A stretch of 64,000 bases of DNA from Actinomyces gaoshouyii (GTDB lineage: Bacteria; Actinomycetota; Actinomycetes; Actinomycetales; Actinomycetaceae), in assembly GCF_002072175.1 (NCBI RefSeq), contig NZ_MVIV01000002.1, forward strand, positions 310,001 through 374,000. The letters run 5' to 3'. Of the stretch, positions 39,255 to 48,537 are shown in pieces. The notes beneath the pieces were generated by a model. That model saw only the letters and a list, made by a program, of their open reading frames with translations. It searched no databases and was not told where the DNA came from. Position numbers and translations under genes: made by a program. Positions within the stretch are counted from its first letter, which is position 1. Each line of letters opens with the position of its first letter.

Positions 39255-39260
39255 TACGCT
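39255..39260 (+). promoter_or_regulatory. -10 element of leaderless ORF at 39267
   Basis: TACGCT (39255-39260) lies 16 bp after TGGACT (39233-39238) and ends 6 nt before ATG 39267. This places the transcription start at or next to the start codon. Confidence 0.55.
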
Positions 39261-39266
39261 CAGCCC

Positions 39267-39386
39267 ATGACGCATGACGGCTCGCGCTCCACCGCTTCGC
39301 GGCGTGCCGCCCGCAGTCCCATCACCACCCGCCAGAATGAGTGGGAGGCCCGGTACTGCGGCGTTCACCGTCCGGGGACGGCATGA
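39267..39386 (+). CDS. Small 39-residue ORF coupled to membrane protein gene
   Basis: This short frame starts at ATG 39267, right after a good promoter (-35 TGGACT, -10 TACGCT, 6 nt gap). It ends with TGA 39384-39386, overlapping the ATG of the next gene in an ATGA. The peptide begins MTHDGSRSTASRRAARSPI, is basic and polar, and includes NEWEARYCGVHRPG. I do not recognise it. It could be a real small protein or a leader that couples translation of the membrane protein. Confidence 0.5.
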   Translation: MTHDGSRSTASRRAARSPITTRQNEWEARYCGVHRPGTA

Positions 39387-40054
39387 GCGAGCCGCTGGGC
39401 GGCGAGGGGACCGAGCCTCCCGAGCTTCCCGCCTGGATCGCCGAGTTCGTGCCCGTGGCCGATCGCGCCAGAGAGCCCCTGATCACCGCTCTTCCCTGGA
39501 TCGGCGCCGGCGCCCTCCTCATGGCGGGCGCCGGCGCCTGGGCGGCCCGCCTCTCCTTGCGCGACCTGTCCGTGGTGCCCTGGCCCACAGCCCTGCTCCT
39601 CCTGGCCGTCGGCACCGTCCTCGCCCTCGACCGCGATCGGCCCGCGGACCACCGCCTGCCCGCGGGCGTGGTCACCGCCACCCGCGTCCTCCTCGTCGAC
39701 CTCACCGTGAGCGCCCTGTCCCTCGGGCTGTGGATCGGGCTGCGTCTCGCCGGCGCCCCGCATGCGCTCCTGACCGCCACGACCTGCGCGGGCGGGGCCA
39801 TGGCGATCGGCAACCTCGGGGCCTGGTTGCGCGCGGGCCTCGGCGCCCGGGCGCGCCGGACAGCGACAGCGCCGGCCGTGGTGGGTGCGCTGGCCGTCGT
39901 CGCGGCGGGACTCGCGGCGGGCATGGCCGGGGGGCCGCGACTGCCGGGCCCCTCCTGGTGGTGGGTGGGTGCGCTGGCCGTCGTCGCCGATATTGAGGCG
40001 GCGCTCGCCGTGCGCCGCGAGCGCGGGGCGCGTCGCCGGGGCGCGGCCGCCTGA
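39383..40054 (+). CDS. Hypothetical membrane protein
   Basis: The 223-residue protein has a 30-residue polar N-terminus (including the acidic EPPELPAWIAEFVPV) and about six hydrophobic helices from residue 35 to 205, ending in a basic tail RRERGARRRG. The start overlaps the small ORF stop by 4 bp. I see no enzyme or transporter motif. An actinobacterial membrane protein of unknown role. Confidence 0.75.
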   Translation: MSEPLGGEGTEPPELPAWIAEFVPVADRAREPLITALPWIGAGALLMAGAGAWAARLSLRDLSVVPWPTALLLLAVGTVLALDRDRPADHRLPAGVVTATRVLLVDLTVSALSLGLWIGLRLAGAPHALLTATTCAGGAMAIGNLGAWLRAGLGARARRTATAPAVVGALAVVAAGLAAGMAGGPRLPGPSWWWVGALAVVADIEAALAVRRERGARRRGAAA

Positions 40055-40210
40055 GGCTCCCCCGCCCCTTGCGCGGGACGACCGCGGCGCGCTGGCCGTG
40101 CTCGGTCCCCGCCCCTTCCCCGTGAACCACAGGCCTCCTCATGTACGACCCAGGACGGCCCCTGGGGACTGCCCGTCCAGGGCACTGCGGGGCCGACCTA
40201 CCGTCGAGCC

Positions 40211-40423
40211 ATGGCACAGCTCGACATCGCGTCGGCCGGCACCGCAGTCGACGCCGCATCCGTTCCCTCCGCCGTCCCCGCCAGTTGGACAGGGCTGGCC
40301 GCCAGCCAGTGCCAGAGCGCCCTGGACTCGGCCGTCCTGCTCATCCCGGCCCTCAACCTGCTCCTCGACGCCGCCGCCAAAGCCGCCAAGGACTTCGACG
40401 CGATGCGAGGAGGCGCGTCATGA
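40211..40423 (+). CDS. Short helical WXG-motif protein
   Basis: This 70-residue Ala-rich protein forms two helices around a W-x-G turn (PASWTGLAASQCQSALDSAV, WTG at about 26-28), the layout of WXG100/ESX secretion partners, though shorter than the usual 100 residues. TACCGT (40199-40204) ends 6 nt before the ATG, suggesting a leaderless start. Its stop overlaps the ATG of the large hydrolase gene by 4 bp, as for paired type VII substrates. No type VII secretion machinery genes are in the window, so secretion is inference. Confidence 0.65.
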   Translation: MAQLDIASAGTAVDAASVPSAVPASWTGLAASQCQSALDSAVLLIPALNLLLDAAAKAAKDFDAMRGGAS

Positions 40424-42408
40424 CGCCCATGGCCGCCAGTCCGCTGAGCGCGGGCCCCGTCCTGCCGCCCAGCCCCCCGTCGACGCCGATGGGCCGGGCC
40501 CACCATGCCGAGCCCTCGGCGGATCCCCATCCCTCGCCGCCGCCCACCCAGGCGCCGAGGCCCGTGCCGACCGCCCAGGCGAGACCCGCTCCCACCCCGA
40601 TGGAGCCGTCCTCAGCGACGCCAGTGACCATGGGTCACAGCTGGGCGATGACCCAGGGCCGCCCGCTCGTCCTCGTGGCCGGGGGGTCATCCATCTCAGT
40701 GAGCACGGCGGACCTGGATGCCCTCGCGGCCTCGCTCACCGCCGCCGCCGGCCAGCTCGACACCGCGGCGGCGCATGTGCGCAGTGCCAAGACCGACGCC
40801 GAGGGCGCGCCCGTCCCGGCGGACATCATCGCCCAGGACCCCAGTAACAACATGGCCATCATCGCTCAGACCGGCAGCTCCCTCCTTCCCGACGCCGATT
40901 CATCATTCGTCGCGGGCCTCGTCGAGCTGCCCGTGGCCGCCTTCGAGCGCAAGCGCGACGCCCTCATCTCCGCTTGCGACGACCTGCTCACGGGCGCCGG
41001 CTCGCTCAGCGCCGCCTCGAGCGTCCTCACCTCGCTGGCGGCGGACGTGTCAGCCTGCTCGCTCATGTACACCGACGCCGAGAACGGCGCCACGGTGCGC
41101 GCGGATGCCGACGTCGGCGCCCGCGCCCACGGCCCGTCCCAGGAGGCTCTCGCGGCCGGCGCGGTCATTGGGAGCGGGCTGCTGCTCACCGCCGGCGTCT
41201 GGCTGCCCACCGTCGTCCTCGTCGACATCCTCACCGCATACGGCCTCATGCCCGATGACGCCCAGGTGGTCCTGGAGAACCTGCAGCTCCTGCTCAAGAG
41301 CGACATCACCTCGGAGTGGGCCATGAGCAACCTCATCGGGCTGGCCTGTCTCGGCGCCTGGGCGAGGAAGGGGGAGACCGGCAGGGAGGGAGCTACCATC
41401 CAGGAGTTCCTGAGGGCCTCAGCGAGCCAGCTCGACGCCAGGGCGACGGCGGAGCTCCCCCCTGAGGTGCAGGTGGGCAGTCGAAAGGTGCCCACCTCCT
41501 CCCTCACGCCCATGCAGCGCGTCGCCTACGCCCTGGCGCTCGAATCGGAGAAGGCCGGGGCCACCCGCCACGGCGAGCCGACCGCCCTGCTCATCGCTCC
41601 GCACAATAGGAGGGGCGCCACGGGAACGGCCGTCCGCGTCCCGCCCGGCCCCCAGGACCCCTTCGGCCTGGGCAGCGACATCGCCGCTCAGGACCTCACG
41701 GGCAGTCGGATCGACTCGCCCCCATCGACCGCCTCCGAGCTCCTCGACCACGCCCGGACCATCAAGGGTCAAGCCCGGGCCGACGGCGCCGGCGCCATCT
41801 CGATCCTGCGCACGGACCACGCTGACGGCACGCGCAGCTGGGTGGTCGTCGTCCCCGGAACCACGGAGTGGACCAGCGGGGATACCAACCCCCAGGACCT
41901 CCAGACCAACCTCCAGGCCGTCTCCGGTCGCCCCACGGACATGGAGGCCGCCGTCGTCACGGCGATGAGGCAGTCAGGGATCCAGCCGGGCGAGGAGGTC
42001 GGGATCTACGGGCACTCCCAGGGCGCGATGACGGCGGTCAACATCGCCTCCGACCCCGCCGTCACCGAGAACTACACGATCACCAGCGTCCTCACCGCGG
42101 GCGGCCCCACCTCCGGGGTGGCCCTGCCGGACGGCACCCGCGCCCTCCACCTGGAGTCCACTAGCGATGTCGTGCCCGGGCTGGACGCCTCGACCAATCC
42201 GGTCACCCCCAACCGGGCCACCGCCTACGTCGACACCCGCGGGGGAGGCGCTCACAGCGAGTCGGTCTACGCCGACGCCGTGCGCGGCGTCGAGAGCAAC
42301 GAGCAGGCCTTCGCCGACTACTCGCGCGACCTCTCCGGGCTCACCGGGGCGGGGGAGCAGGGGGCCACCACCACCGAGGTGGTCTTCGACGTCACCCGCG
42401 AGTACTGA
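40420..42408 (+). CDS. Large alpha/beta-hydrolase protein paired with WXG-like partner
   Basis: From ATG 40420 the product has 662 residues. Residues 1-70 are Pro-rich and disordered. Residues 90-230 are Ala-rich helices with a weak ESX-like character (STADLDALAASLTAAAGQLD). A hydrophobic hairpin lies at about 245-275. The C-terminal part (about 420-640) is an alpha/beta hydrolase with WVVVVPGTTEW, the nucleophile elbow GIYGHSQGAM (serine at about 532), a likely aspartate in TSDVVPGLD and a histidine in GGGAHSESVY. It looks like a lipase or esterase effector; substrate unknown. Confidence 0.75.
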   Translation: MTPMAASPLSAGPVLPPSPPSTPMGRAHHAEPSADPHPSPPPTQAPRPVPTAQARPAPTPMEPSSATPVTMGHSWAMTQGRPLVLVAGGSSISVSTADLDALAASLTAAAGQLDTAAAHVRSAKTDAEGAPVPADIIAQDPSNNMAIIAQTGSSLLPDADSSFVAGLVELPVAAFERKRDALISACDDLLTGAGSLSAASSVLTSLAADVSACSLMYTDAENGATVRADADVGARAHGPSQEALAAGAVIGSGLLLTAGVWLPTVVLVDILTAYGLMPDDAQVVLENLQLLLKSDITSEWAMSNLIGLACLGAWARKGETGREGATIQEFLRASASQLDARATAELPPEVQVGSRKVPTSSLTPMQRVAYALALESEKAGATRHGEPTALLIAPHNRRGATGTAVRVPPGPQDPFGLGSDIAAQDLTGSRIDSPPSTASELLDHARTIKGQARADGAGAISILRTDHADGTRSWVVVVPGTTEWTSGDTNPQDLQTNLQAVSGRPTDMEAAVVTAMRQSGIQPGEEVGIYGHSQGAMTAVNIASDPAVTENYTITSVLTAGGPTSGVALPDGTRALHLESTSDVVPGLDASTNPVTPNRATAYVDTRGGGAHSESVYADAVRGVESNEQAFADYSRDLSGLTGAGEQGATTTEVVFDVTREY

Positions 42409-42516
42409 CGGAAGCCGGGAGAGCCGGGGCTCGGGCAGCCGGAATCGGGTGTCGGCGGCCGGGTGCGAGCGCGGAAGGCGGGGGTGCAGAAGTCCCCTTG
42501 GTGGGAGGATACGGGC

Positions 42517-43653
42517 ATGAGCAGCACGAGCACCTCCGCCATGGGCGCCGCAGCGCCTGCTCCCGCCACCCCGGCTGTCCCGCTGCGCCGCGATATCGCC
42601 GCCCTGCCCGCCTACGTGCCCGGCGCCCGCCCCCAGGGCGAGGGCATTGCCAAGCTCTCCTCCAACGAGCTTCCCTACCCGGTCCAGGACTCCGTGCTCG
42701 CCGCCCTCACCGACGCCGCCGCGGGCGTCAACCGCTACCCGGAGATGACCGGGCAGCGGCTGGCCGAGGCCCTGGCCTCCCGGCACGCCGAGCACGGGAT
42801 CGACCCCTGCCAGATCGTGCTCGGCAATGGCTCCGTGGCCCTCATCCAGCACCTGCTCGACACGGTCTGCGAACCGGGCGACGAGGTCGTCATCCCCTGG
42901 AGGTCCTTCGAGGCCTACCCGATCTGCATCGCTGTGGCCGGAGCGCGGGCCGTGCGCGTCCCCGTCACCGCCGAGGGCCGCCACGATGTGCCCGCCATGC
43001 TCGCCGCCTGCGGGCCGGCCACCCGGGTCATCATGGCCTGCACCCCGAACAACCCGACCGGTCCCGCTCTCACCGCCGCCGAGTTGGAGGCACTGGTGGA
43101 TGGCGCCCCCGACGGCGTGCTCGTGCTCGTCGACGAGGCCTACCTCGACTTCGTCACCGATCCGGCGGTCGGCAACGCCCTCGATCTCCTGGCCGACCAC
43201 CCCGGTCTCGTGGTCTCCCGAACCTTCTCCAAGGCTCACGCTCTGGCCGGCATGAGGGTGGGCTACCTCATGGCCGAGCCGGCGCTCGCTGCGGCGATCC
43301 GCTCCGTGACCACGCCCTTCGGGGTGAGCCTTCCCGCGCAGGCCGCTGCTGCCGCCGCCATCGCCCCACCGGCCTTGGCCGAGACGGCCGGGCGTGCGCG
43401 CGCCGTCGCCGCCGAGCGGGACCGGGTCCTCGCCGCACTGCGCGATCAGGGCTGGACGGTTCCGGATGCCCAGGGCAACTTCTATTGGCTCGAGGCGGGT
43501 GAGGAGGCCGCCCGCCTGGCTGCGCACTTCGAGGCGGCCGGCATCCTCGTGCGGCCCTTCGTCGGGGAGGGCGTGCGCGTCAGCGTGGGCACGCCCGAGG
43601 ACAACGAGCGCGTTCTCGCCGCGACGGCCGCCTGGCCGGGCAAGCGCGCCTGA
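42517..43653 (+). CDS. HisC-like histidinol-phosphate/aromatic aminotransferase
   Basis: This class I/II PLP enzyme of 378 residues starts at ATG 42517 (GGGAGG 8 nt upstream). It has the binding motifs LGNGSVALIQHLLD, CTPNNPTG, DEAYLDF and the PLP lysine in RTFSKAHALAGMRVGY (about 240-255). HisC converts imidazole acetol phosphate to histidinol phosphate; close relatives (Pat) transaminate phenylpyruvate. Without other histidine genes nearby, and with pheA elsewhere in the window, an aromatic aminotransferase role is equally likely. Confidence 0.87.
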   Translation: MSSTSTSAMGAAAPAPATPAVPLRRDIAALPAYVPGARPQGEGIAKLSSNELPYPVQDSVLAALTDAAAGVNRYPEMTGQRLAEALASRHAEHGIDPCQIVLGNGSVALIQHLLDTVCEPGDEVVIPWRSFEAYPICIAVAGARAVRVPVTAEGRHDVPAMLAACGPATRVIMACTPNNPTGPALTAAELEALVDGAPDGVLVLVDEAYLDFVTDPAVGNALDLLADHPGLVVSRTFSKAHALAGMRVGYLMAEPALAAAIRSVTTPFGVSLPAQAAAAAAIAPPALAETAGRARAVAAERDRVLAALRDQGWTVPDAQGNFYWLEAGEEAARLAAHFEAAGILVRPFVGEGVRVSVGTPEDNERVLAATAAWPGKRA

Positions 43654-43708
43654 CTGACCCGCTTCGCCTGCGCCCTCATCCCGCCCTTGCGCCCTCGCCT
43701 TCCACATA

Positions 43709-43773
43709 CCGTCTCATCCCCGCGTTGCGCCCTCAAACTGCGAGGATGAGGGCGCAACGCCGGGCCGAGACGG
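43709..43773. terminator. Long inverted repeat between convergent genes
   Basis: Left arm 43709-43735 and right arm 43747-43773 pair over 27 bp with 3 mismatches; the inner 13 bp (CGTTGCGCCCTCA) are perfect, with an 11-nt loop. The TGCGCCCTC motif is repeated again just upstream at 43669-43676 and 43687-43696. It lies between the 3' ends of the aminotransferase and the YwiC-like gene, and probably acts as a bidirectional terminator. Confidence 0.75.
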
Positions 43774-43799
43774 TTTCTGCGGGCCGAGGGCCTTTCCGC

Positions 43800-44732
43800 T
43801 CAGGCGATCGTGACGAGGAGCAGGACGCAGAAGACCATCTCCACGATCCCCATCGTCCCCGGCCGCAGGGGCCGGTGCTTGAGGCGCACCTGGCGCCACT
43901 GGAGTCTCGGCATGACCCAGGCGCGGATCGCCAGCACGACCCACAGGATCGCGTGCGCCCAGGGGAGCCACCCGCCAACGGCCAGCCATAGGGCGCCAGC
44001 CGCGACGACGGCGTGGGCGCCCACCGTCCATGCCAGCAACCGGTAGTTGAAGCGCTCGCGGATCATCGACTTGATGTACGGCACCGTGCCGCAGAAATAG
44101 GCCGCGGTCGACGCCGTCACCAACCACATCCAGGGCCAGCCCACCAGCCGGCCGTTCGGGCTGGATCCGGGCAGACCGGCGCCGTCGGCCCCGCCGGTGC
44201 CCAGGAATCCGCCTGCGCCGTGGACCGCCAGGCAGTAGGTGATGCCGGCCATGAGGCTGGCGGCCGCCGTCGTCGACAGACCGGAGGGCAGTGAGCGCTC
44301 ACGGCCGCGCCACACCTCATGAGCGGCGATGCCCAGAAGTGGCAGCATCGGGACGGCCCACTGCAGCAGGTAGGGGGCCAGGAGGATCGTCAGCAGCCCC
44401 AGTCCCGCAGTGAGCCCCGTGTAGGTGACCATCGGGGGGATGAGGAGGGCGCGCTTGCGGGCCGAGCGCGTGCGCAGCCACTGGGACCAGGCCCAGTAGG
44501 TGAGGTAGCCGTTCCACCAGGCGGGCAGGAGCAGGAGGTTGAGCCAGCTCCAGCCGCCGACCACCCAGCCGACCATCGGCGGGACGATGAGCATCGCCCA
44601 CGCCCCGTGCTGGTTCGGCACCCAGGCTCGGCGGCCCGGCTGGCGGCGGATCTGCTCCTGCGTGAGGCGGGGCTCGCGGCCCGGCCGACGGGGAGTCCGC
44701 TTCGACGGCGCGGAGGGACGGGTCTGCGTCAT
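43800..44732 (-). CDS. YwiC-like membrane protein
   Basis: The 310-residue protein has a basic N-terminus (about 1-45), then VPNQHGAWAMLIVPPMVG (about 47-64), the hallmark of the YwiC family, and about eight to ten membrane helices. FNYRLLAWTVGAHAVV is another typical piece. In Bacillus ywiC sits by nitrate respiration genes, but no function is proved. TAGGCT (44745-44740, minus strand) ends 7 nt before the ATG, favouring start 44732. Confidence 0.85.
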   Translation of the reverse strand: MTQTRPSAPSKRTPRRPGREPRLTQEQIRRQPGRRAWVPNQHGAWAMLIVPPMVGWVVGGWSWLNLLLLPAWWNGYLTYWAWSQWLRTRSARKRALLIPPMVTYTGLTAGLGLLTILLAPYLLQWAVPMLPLLGIAAHEVWRGRERSLPSGLSTTAAASLMAGITYCLAVHGAGGFLGTGGADGAGLPGSSPNGRLVGWPWMWLVTASTAAYFCGTVPYIKSMIRERFNYRLLAWTVGAHAVVAAGALWLAVGGWLPWAHAILWVVLAIRAWVMPRLQWRQVRLKHRPLRPGTMGIVEMVFCVLLLVTIA

Positions 44733-44739
44733 GCGGATC

Positions 44740-44745
44740 AGCCTA
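44740..44745 (-). promoter_or_regulatory. -10 element of leaderless YwiC-like gene
   Basis: TAGGCT on the minus strand is separated by 7 nt from ATG 44732. No ribosome binding site is present between, so the message is probably leaderless. Confidence 0.55.
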
Positions 44746-44876
44746 CGGGCTCCGCCCACCAGCGTGTCAGCTCTGTCAGCTCCCGGGCGCCGCACCGTCG
44801 GGCTGCGCGATCGGGCGAAGATCGGGGTGGTGGTGCGGCCCCGCGGACCGGCACCACCACCCCTGAGGAGAGTCCG

Positions 44877-46556
44877 TCAGCTCCCGAGGGCCGCGGCGAC
44901 GACCTTCTTGGCCTCCTCCTGAACGAGGGCGAGGTGCTCGGCGCCCTTGAAGGACTCGGCGTAGATCTTGTAGACGTCCTCCGTGCCGGACGGTCGGGCC
45001 GCGAACCAGGCGCTCTCGGTGGTCACCTTGAGGCCGCCGATGGGCTGGCCGTTGCCGGGGGCCTTGACGAGGCGCGCGGTGATGGGCTCACCGGCGAGCT
45101 CGGTGGCCGTGACGTCCTCAGGGGCCAGGGCGGCGAGCTTGGCCTTCTCCTCCTTGGAGGCGGCGGCGTCGATGCGCGCGTAGGCGGAGGCGCCGAAGCG
45201 CTCGACCTGCTCGTTGTGGAGCTGGGAGGGGGACTTGCCGGTGACGGCGATGATCTCGCTGGCCAGGAGCGCCAGGATGATGCCGTCCTTGTCCGTGGAC
45301 CATACGGTGCCGTCCTTGCGCAGGAAGGAGGCGCCGGCGCTCTCCTCGCCGCCGAAGCCGACCGAGCCGTTGAGCAGGCCGGGCACGAAGTGCTTGAAGC
45401 CGACGGGTACCTCGATGAGTTCGCGCCCCATCGCGGCCACGACCCGGTCGATGAGGGAGGAGGAGACGAGGGTCTTGCCGACCTTCGCGTCGGCTCGCCA
45501 GCCGGGGCGGTGCGTGAAGAGGTACTCGATGGCGACGGCCAGGTAGTGGTTCGGATTCATGAGCCCGTCGGGGGTCACGATGCCGTGGCGATCTGAGTCG
45601 GCGTCGTTCCCGGTGGCGATGTCGTAGGGGGTGGCGCCGTCGGCGTCGGGGGTCATGGCGGTGCGCAGGGAGGCCATGGCGTTGGGTGAGGAGCAGTCCA
45701 TGCGGATCTTGCCGTCCCAGTCCAGCGTCATGAAGGACCAGGCGGGGTCCACATTCGGGTTGACGACCGTGAGATCAAGGCCGTAGCGCTCGCCGATGGC
45801 GCCCCAGTAGTCCACGGAGGCCCCGCCCAGCGGGTCGGCGCCGATGCGCACGCCGGCAGCGCGGATGGCCTCCATGTCGATGACGCTCTCGAGGTCGGAG
45901 ACATAGGTCTCGAGGTAGTCGTGCTTGACGACGTGGGGCCCCTGGAGGGCCTCGGCGATGGGCGTGCGCGGCACGTCCCGCCAGCCGGAGGCGAGCAGCT
46001 CGTTGGCCCGGGCGGCGATCCAGCTCGTGGCGTCGGAGTCGGCGGGGCCGCCGTGCGGCGGGTTGTACTTGAAGCCGCCGTCGCGCGGCGGGTTGTGGGA
46101 GGGGGTGACGACGATGCCGTCGGCCAGGCCGGGGCCGCTGGTGCGCGGGCCGGCCTCGGTGCCGGCGCCGTTGGCCAGGAGGATGGAGTGCGAGACGGCG
46201 GGGGTGGGCGTGTAGGAGCCGCGGGCGTCGACGGCGGTGGTGACGCCCGCGCCGACGAGCACCTCGATGGCGGTGCGCCAGGCGGGCTCGGACAGGGCGT
46301 GCGTGTCGCGGCCGATGTAGAGGACGCCGTCGGTGCCCTGGGAGCGGCGGTACTCGACGATCGCCGCAGTGGTGGCCACGATGTGGGCCTCGTTGAAGGC
46401 GGTGTCGAGGGAGGAGCCGCGGTGCCCGGAGGTGCCGAAGACAACCTTCTGGGCGGGGTTGGCGGGGTCGGGGACGAGGTCGTAGTAGGCGGATGTGACC
46501 TCGTCGACGTTGATGAGGTCCTCGGGCTGGGCAATTGTTCCTGCGCGTGGGTGCAT
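44877..46556 (-). CDS. pgm: Alpha-D-phosphohexomutase (phosphoglucomutase)
   Basis: Pgm interconverts glucose 1-phosphate and glucose 6-phosphate, feeding glycogen and cell-wall sugar synthesis. The 559-residue protein has [10 protein letters not shown] (about 40-49), the catalytic serine in [12 protein letters not shown] (about 150-161), the metal-binding loop [10 protein letters not shown] (about 318-327) and the sugar-binding [10 protein letters not shown] and RPSGTED near the C-terminus. CACACT (46568-46563, minus strand) ends 6 nt before the ATG, implying a leaderless transcript. Confidence 0.96.
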   Translation of the reverse strand: MHPRAGTIAQPEDLINVDEVTSAYYDLVPDPANPAQKVVFGTSGHRGSSLDTAFNEAHIVATTAAIVEYRRSQGTDGVLYIGRDTHALSEPAWRTAIEVLVGAGVTTAVDARGSYTPTPAVSHSILLANGAGTEAGPRTSGPGLADGIVVTPSHNPPRDGGFKYNPPHGGPADSDATSWIAARANELLASGWRDVPRTPIAEALQGPHVVKHDYLETYVSDLESVIDMEAIRAAGVRIGADPLGGASVDYWGAIGERYGLDLTVVNPNVDPAWSFMTLDWDGKIRMDCSSPNAMASLRTAMTPDADGATPYDIATGNDADSDRHGIVTPDGLMNPNHYLAVAIEYLFTHRPGWRADAKVGKTLVSSSLIDRVVAAMGRELIEVPVGFKHFVPGLLNGSVGFGGEESAGASFLRKDGTVWSTDKDGIILALLASEIIAVTGKSPSQLHNEQVERFGASAYARIDAAASKEEKAKLAALAPEDVTATELAGEPITARLVKAPGNGQPIGGLKVTTESAWFAARPSGTEDVYKIYAESFKGAEHLALVQEEAKKVVAAALGS

Positions 46557-46829
46557 AAGAGCAGTGTGTCATGCGCCACCGCTGAGGCCGAGCGTATCCG
46601 CCAAATGGACGGAGGATCCACGTCCAGCGAGATGGAGGAGGGCCGCGTGGGCCGGATCCAGCCATGGTGGGAAGGGCGCGCTGCGCCGGCGCTGCGCATC
46701 CGCCAGTGCTCAGGGACGATGCCCGCCCTGACAGTGGCCGGGCGCCGGGCCGGCGCAGCGCTCATTGCGGCCGTCTCATCTATGGTGGCTGTTGTCCAGG
46801 CAACCCCGATCGAGAATCGCAGGAAACCC

Positions 46830-47225
46830 ATGCCCACCCGTATCGCCACCACCCAGGCCCCGGCCGCCGTCGGCCCATACTCCCAGGCCGTGAGCGCCTC
46901 CGACGCGCCCGGCTCCCTCGTGTTCATCTCCGGCCAGGTGCCGCTCGACCCCGTCACCGGTGCGCTCGTCGACGGCGGCATCACCGCCCAGGCCGAGCAG
47001 TCCCTGAAGAACATCGGCGCGATCCTCGCCGAGGCCGGCCTGGGCTACGAGCACGTCGTCAAAACTACGGTCCTGCTGGCCGACATCGCCGATTTCGCCG
47101 CCGTCAACGAGGTCTACGCCCGCCGCTTCACCGGCGAGCCCCTGCCCGCCCGGGCCGCCTTCGCCGTCGCAGCCCTCCCGCTGGGGGCGCGCGTGGAGAT
47201 CGAGGCCATTGCCGTTCGCCCCTGA
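46830..47225 (+). CDS. ridA: RidA family imine/enamine deaminase
   Basis: RidA hydrolyses reactive enamines made by PLP enzymes such as threonine dehydratase. The 131-residue protein has APAAVGPYSQAV (about 10-21), VFISGQVPLDP, NIGAILAEAG and the C-terminal PARAAFAVAALPLGARVEIE, which holds the catalytic arginine. ATG 46830 is preceded by AGGA; the frame is open further upstream but homologues start here. Confidence 0.94.
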   Translation: MPTRIATTQAPAAVGPYSQAVSASDAPGSLVFISGQVPLDPVTGALVDGGITAQAEQSLKNIGAILAEAGLGYEHVVKTTVLLADIADFAAVNEVYARRFTGEPLPARAAFAVAALPLGARVEIEAIAVRP

Positions 47226-47283
47226 GGGGGCTGAGTCGCGGTCGCCCCTTGGAGCCCCTGAAACGTTGGGATTCCTGGCTTGC

Positions 47284-47289
47284 TAGGCT
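47284..47289 (+). promoter_or_regulatory. -10 element of leaderless gene at 47296
   Basis: TAGGCT ends 6 nt before ATG 47296, with no ribosome binding site between them. No clear -35 element is visible. Confidence 0.5.
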
Positions 47290-47295
47290 GCCGTT

Positions 47296-48429
47296 ATGAC
47301 TTCCCCGCCCCCGCGACCCTCCGGGGGTCGCGTCCCTCCCGCGCTCATCACCAACGGCGTCATCGCAGCGATCTTCTTCGCCATCCCCCTGGCCCTCATC
47401 ATCATGCTGGACCTCGATCCGGAAGGCTGGTTCATCGTCGCCGTGCTGGCGGCCCTCGGCGTTCTGATCGTGGAGCACGAGATCGTCGCCCCACCGCGGC
47501 GCGGCCGCCGGATGCTCCTCAAGGCGCAGGAGTCCTACGCGCGGGCCGAGGCCGGTGCCGGGGCCGCGAGCGCCGCCGCCGCCCGCATCCCCACCGGTGA
47601 TGCCCATGGCGCCCAGGTCCTCAAGCGCCTGCGCTGGTACGAGGGGAGGCGGCGCGAGACCGGCGAGGTCCTCGCGGGCCTTGGGCGGATGCGCTGGATC
47701 GACTGGCACGACCCCGCCCTGAGCGAGGCCGCCGCCAAGCTGAGCGACGACGTCTCCGGCCTGAGCGCCATCAACGACGCCGTCCGCAACGCCGCCGCCC
47801 TCCTCACCCGGGCCCCGGGCTGGGAGGACGCCTGGGAGAACGAGTGCGGGCCGTTGCGCGAGGACCTGGACATCTTCCGCGAGCTCTGCCAGGAGGTGGG
47901 CGACGAGGCCCCGGCCGCGCCCCCCATCGCCGACTCCGAGCTCGGCTGGGCCCGCGCCTGCGGCGCCCGGCTCACCGCCCTGCGCGCCCAGCTCGCCTCC
48001 GGGGCCCTGCCCCCGGGCGCCGCCCTCGACGAGCTCGATGCGATGGCGGCGGAGATCCGCGCCCGCGCCGACGCCCTGGCCCGCCGCGCCCTCGCCGCCG
48101 AGGCCCCGCCCGGAGAGGAGGCGGGGCTCGCGCACTACCGCGAGTACATCGGCACCTGGAAGCTTCCCGATGATGATGACCGCTACGCGTACTCCGGAAC
48201 CTGGCAGGACGACGACGAGACCGGTGCCAGCCCGGCCGCCGGCGAGAACGGGGAGCGGGCGGCGGTCTCCTACAATCCCGCAGCGACCATTCGCCTTCAC
48301 GACTACTCCCCGGGCATTCGGGTCGCGGGCATCCGCTGGCGGGGCCTGGCGACGGCGTCGCAGTACTCCAGCCCGATCGAGCGCATCCTGGACGCGTACC
48401 TTCAATCGAGGAGCACGGGTAAGGAGTAG
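47296..48429 (+). CDS. Hypothetical membrane-anchored protein
   Basis: The 377-residue protein has two close membrane helices at the N-terminus (about 17-60), then a long Ala/Arg/Glu-rich helical cytoplasmic part (about 75-275). The C-terminus has a YREYIGTWKLPDDD segment and an acidic linker, ending in a 60-residue piece (HDYSPGIRVAGIRWRGLATA). I recognise no catalytic motif. It may be a scaffold or envelope-associated protein. It precedes the DUF5926 gene by 108 bp. Confidence 0.72.
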   Translation: MTSPPPRPSGGRVPPALITNGVIAAIFFAIPLALIIMLDLDPEGWFIVAVLAALGVLIVEHEIVAPPRRGRRMLLKAQESYARAEAGAGAASAAAARIPTGDAHGAQVLKRLRWYEGRRRETGEVLAGLGRMRWIDWHDPALSEAAAKLSDDVSGLSAINDAVRNAAALLTRAPGWEDAWENECGPLREDLDIFRELCQEVGDEAPAAPPIADSELGWARACGARLTALRAQLASGALPPGAALDELDAMAAEIRARADALARRALAAEAPPGEEAGLAHYREYIGTWKLPDDDDRYAYSGTWQDDDETGASPAAGENGERAAVSYNPAATIRLHDYSPGIRVAGIRWRGLATASQYSSPIERILDAYLQSRSTGKE

Positions 48430-48524
48430 CTGCCGGGGAGCCGCACCATGGGTCGAGCCGCGCGGCCGCGCCGTCGCCGCCCCCGACGGCGCCCGGGCCT
48501 GCGGGCAACCGCACGGGCTCCCGG

Positions 48525-48530
48525 TAGTCT
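48525..48530 (+). promoter_or_regulatory. -10 element of leaderless DUF5926 gene
   Basis: TAGTCT ends 7 nt before ATG 48538, with only TGCCCCC between them. Confidence 0.5.
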
Positions 48531-48537
48531 TGCCCCC

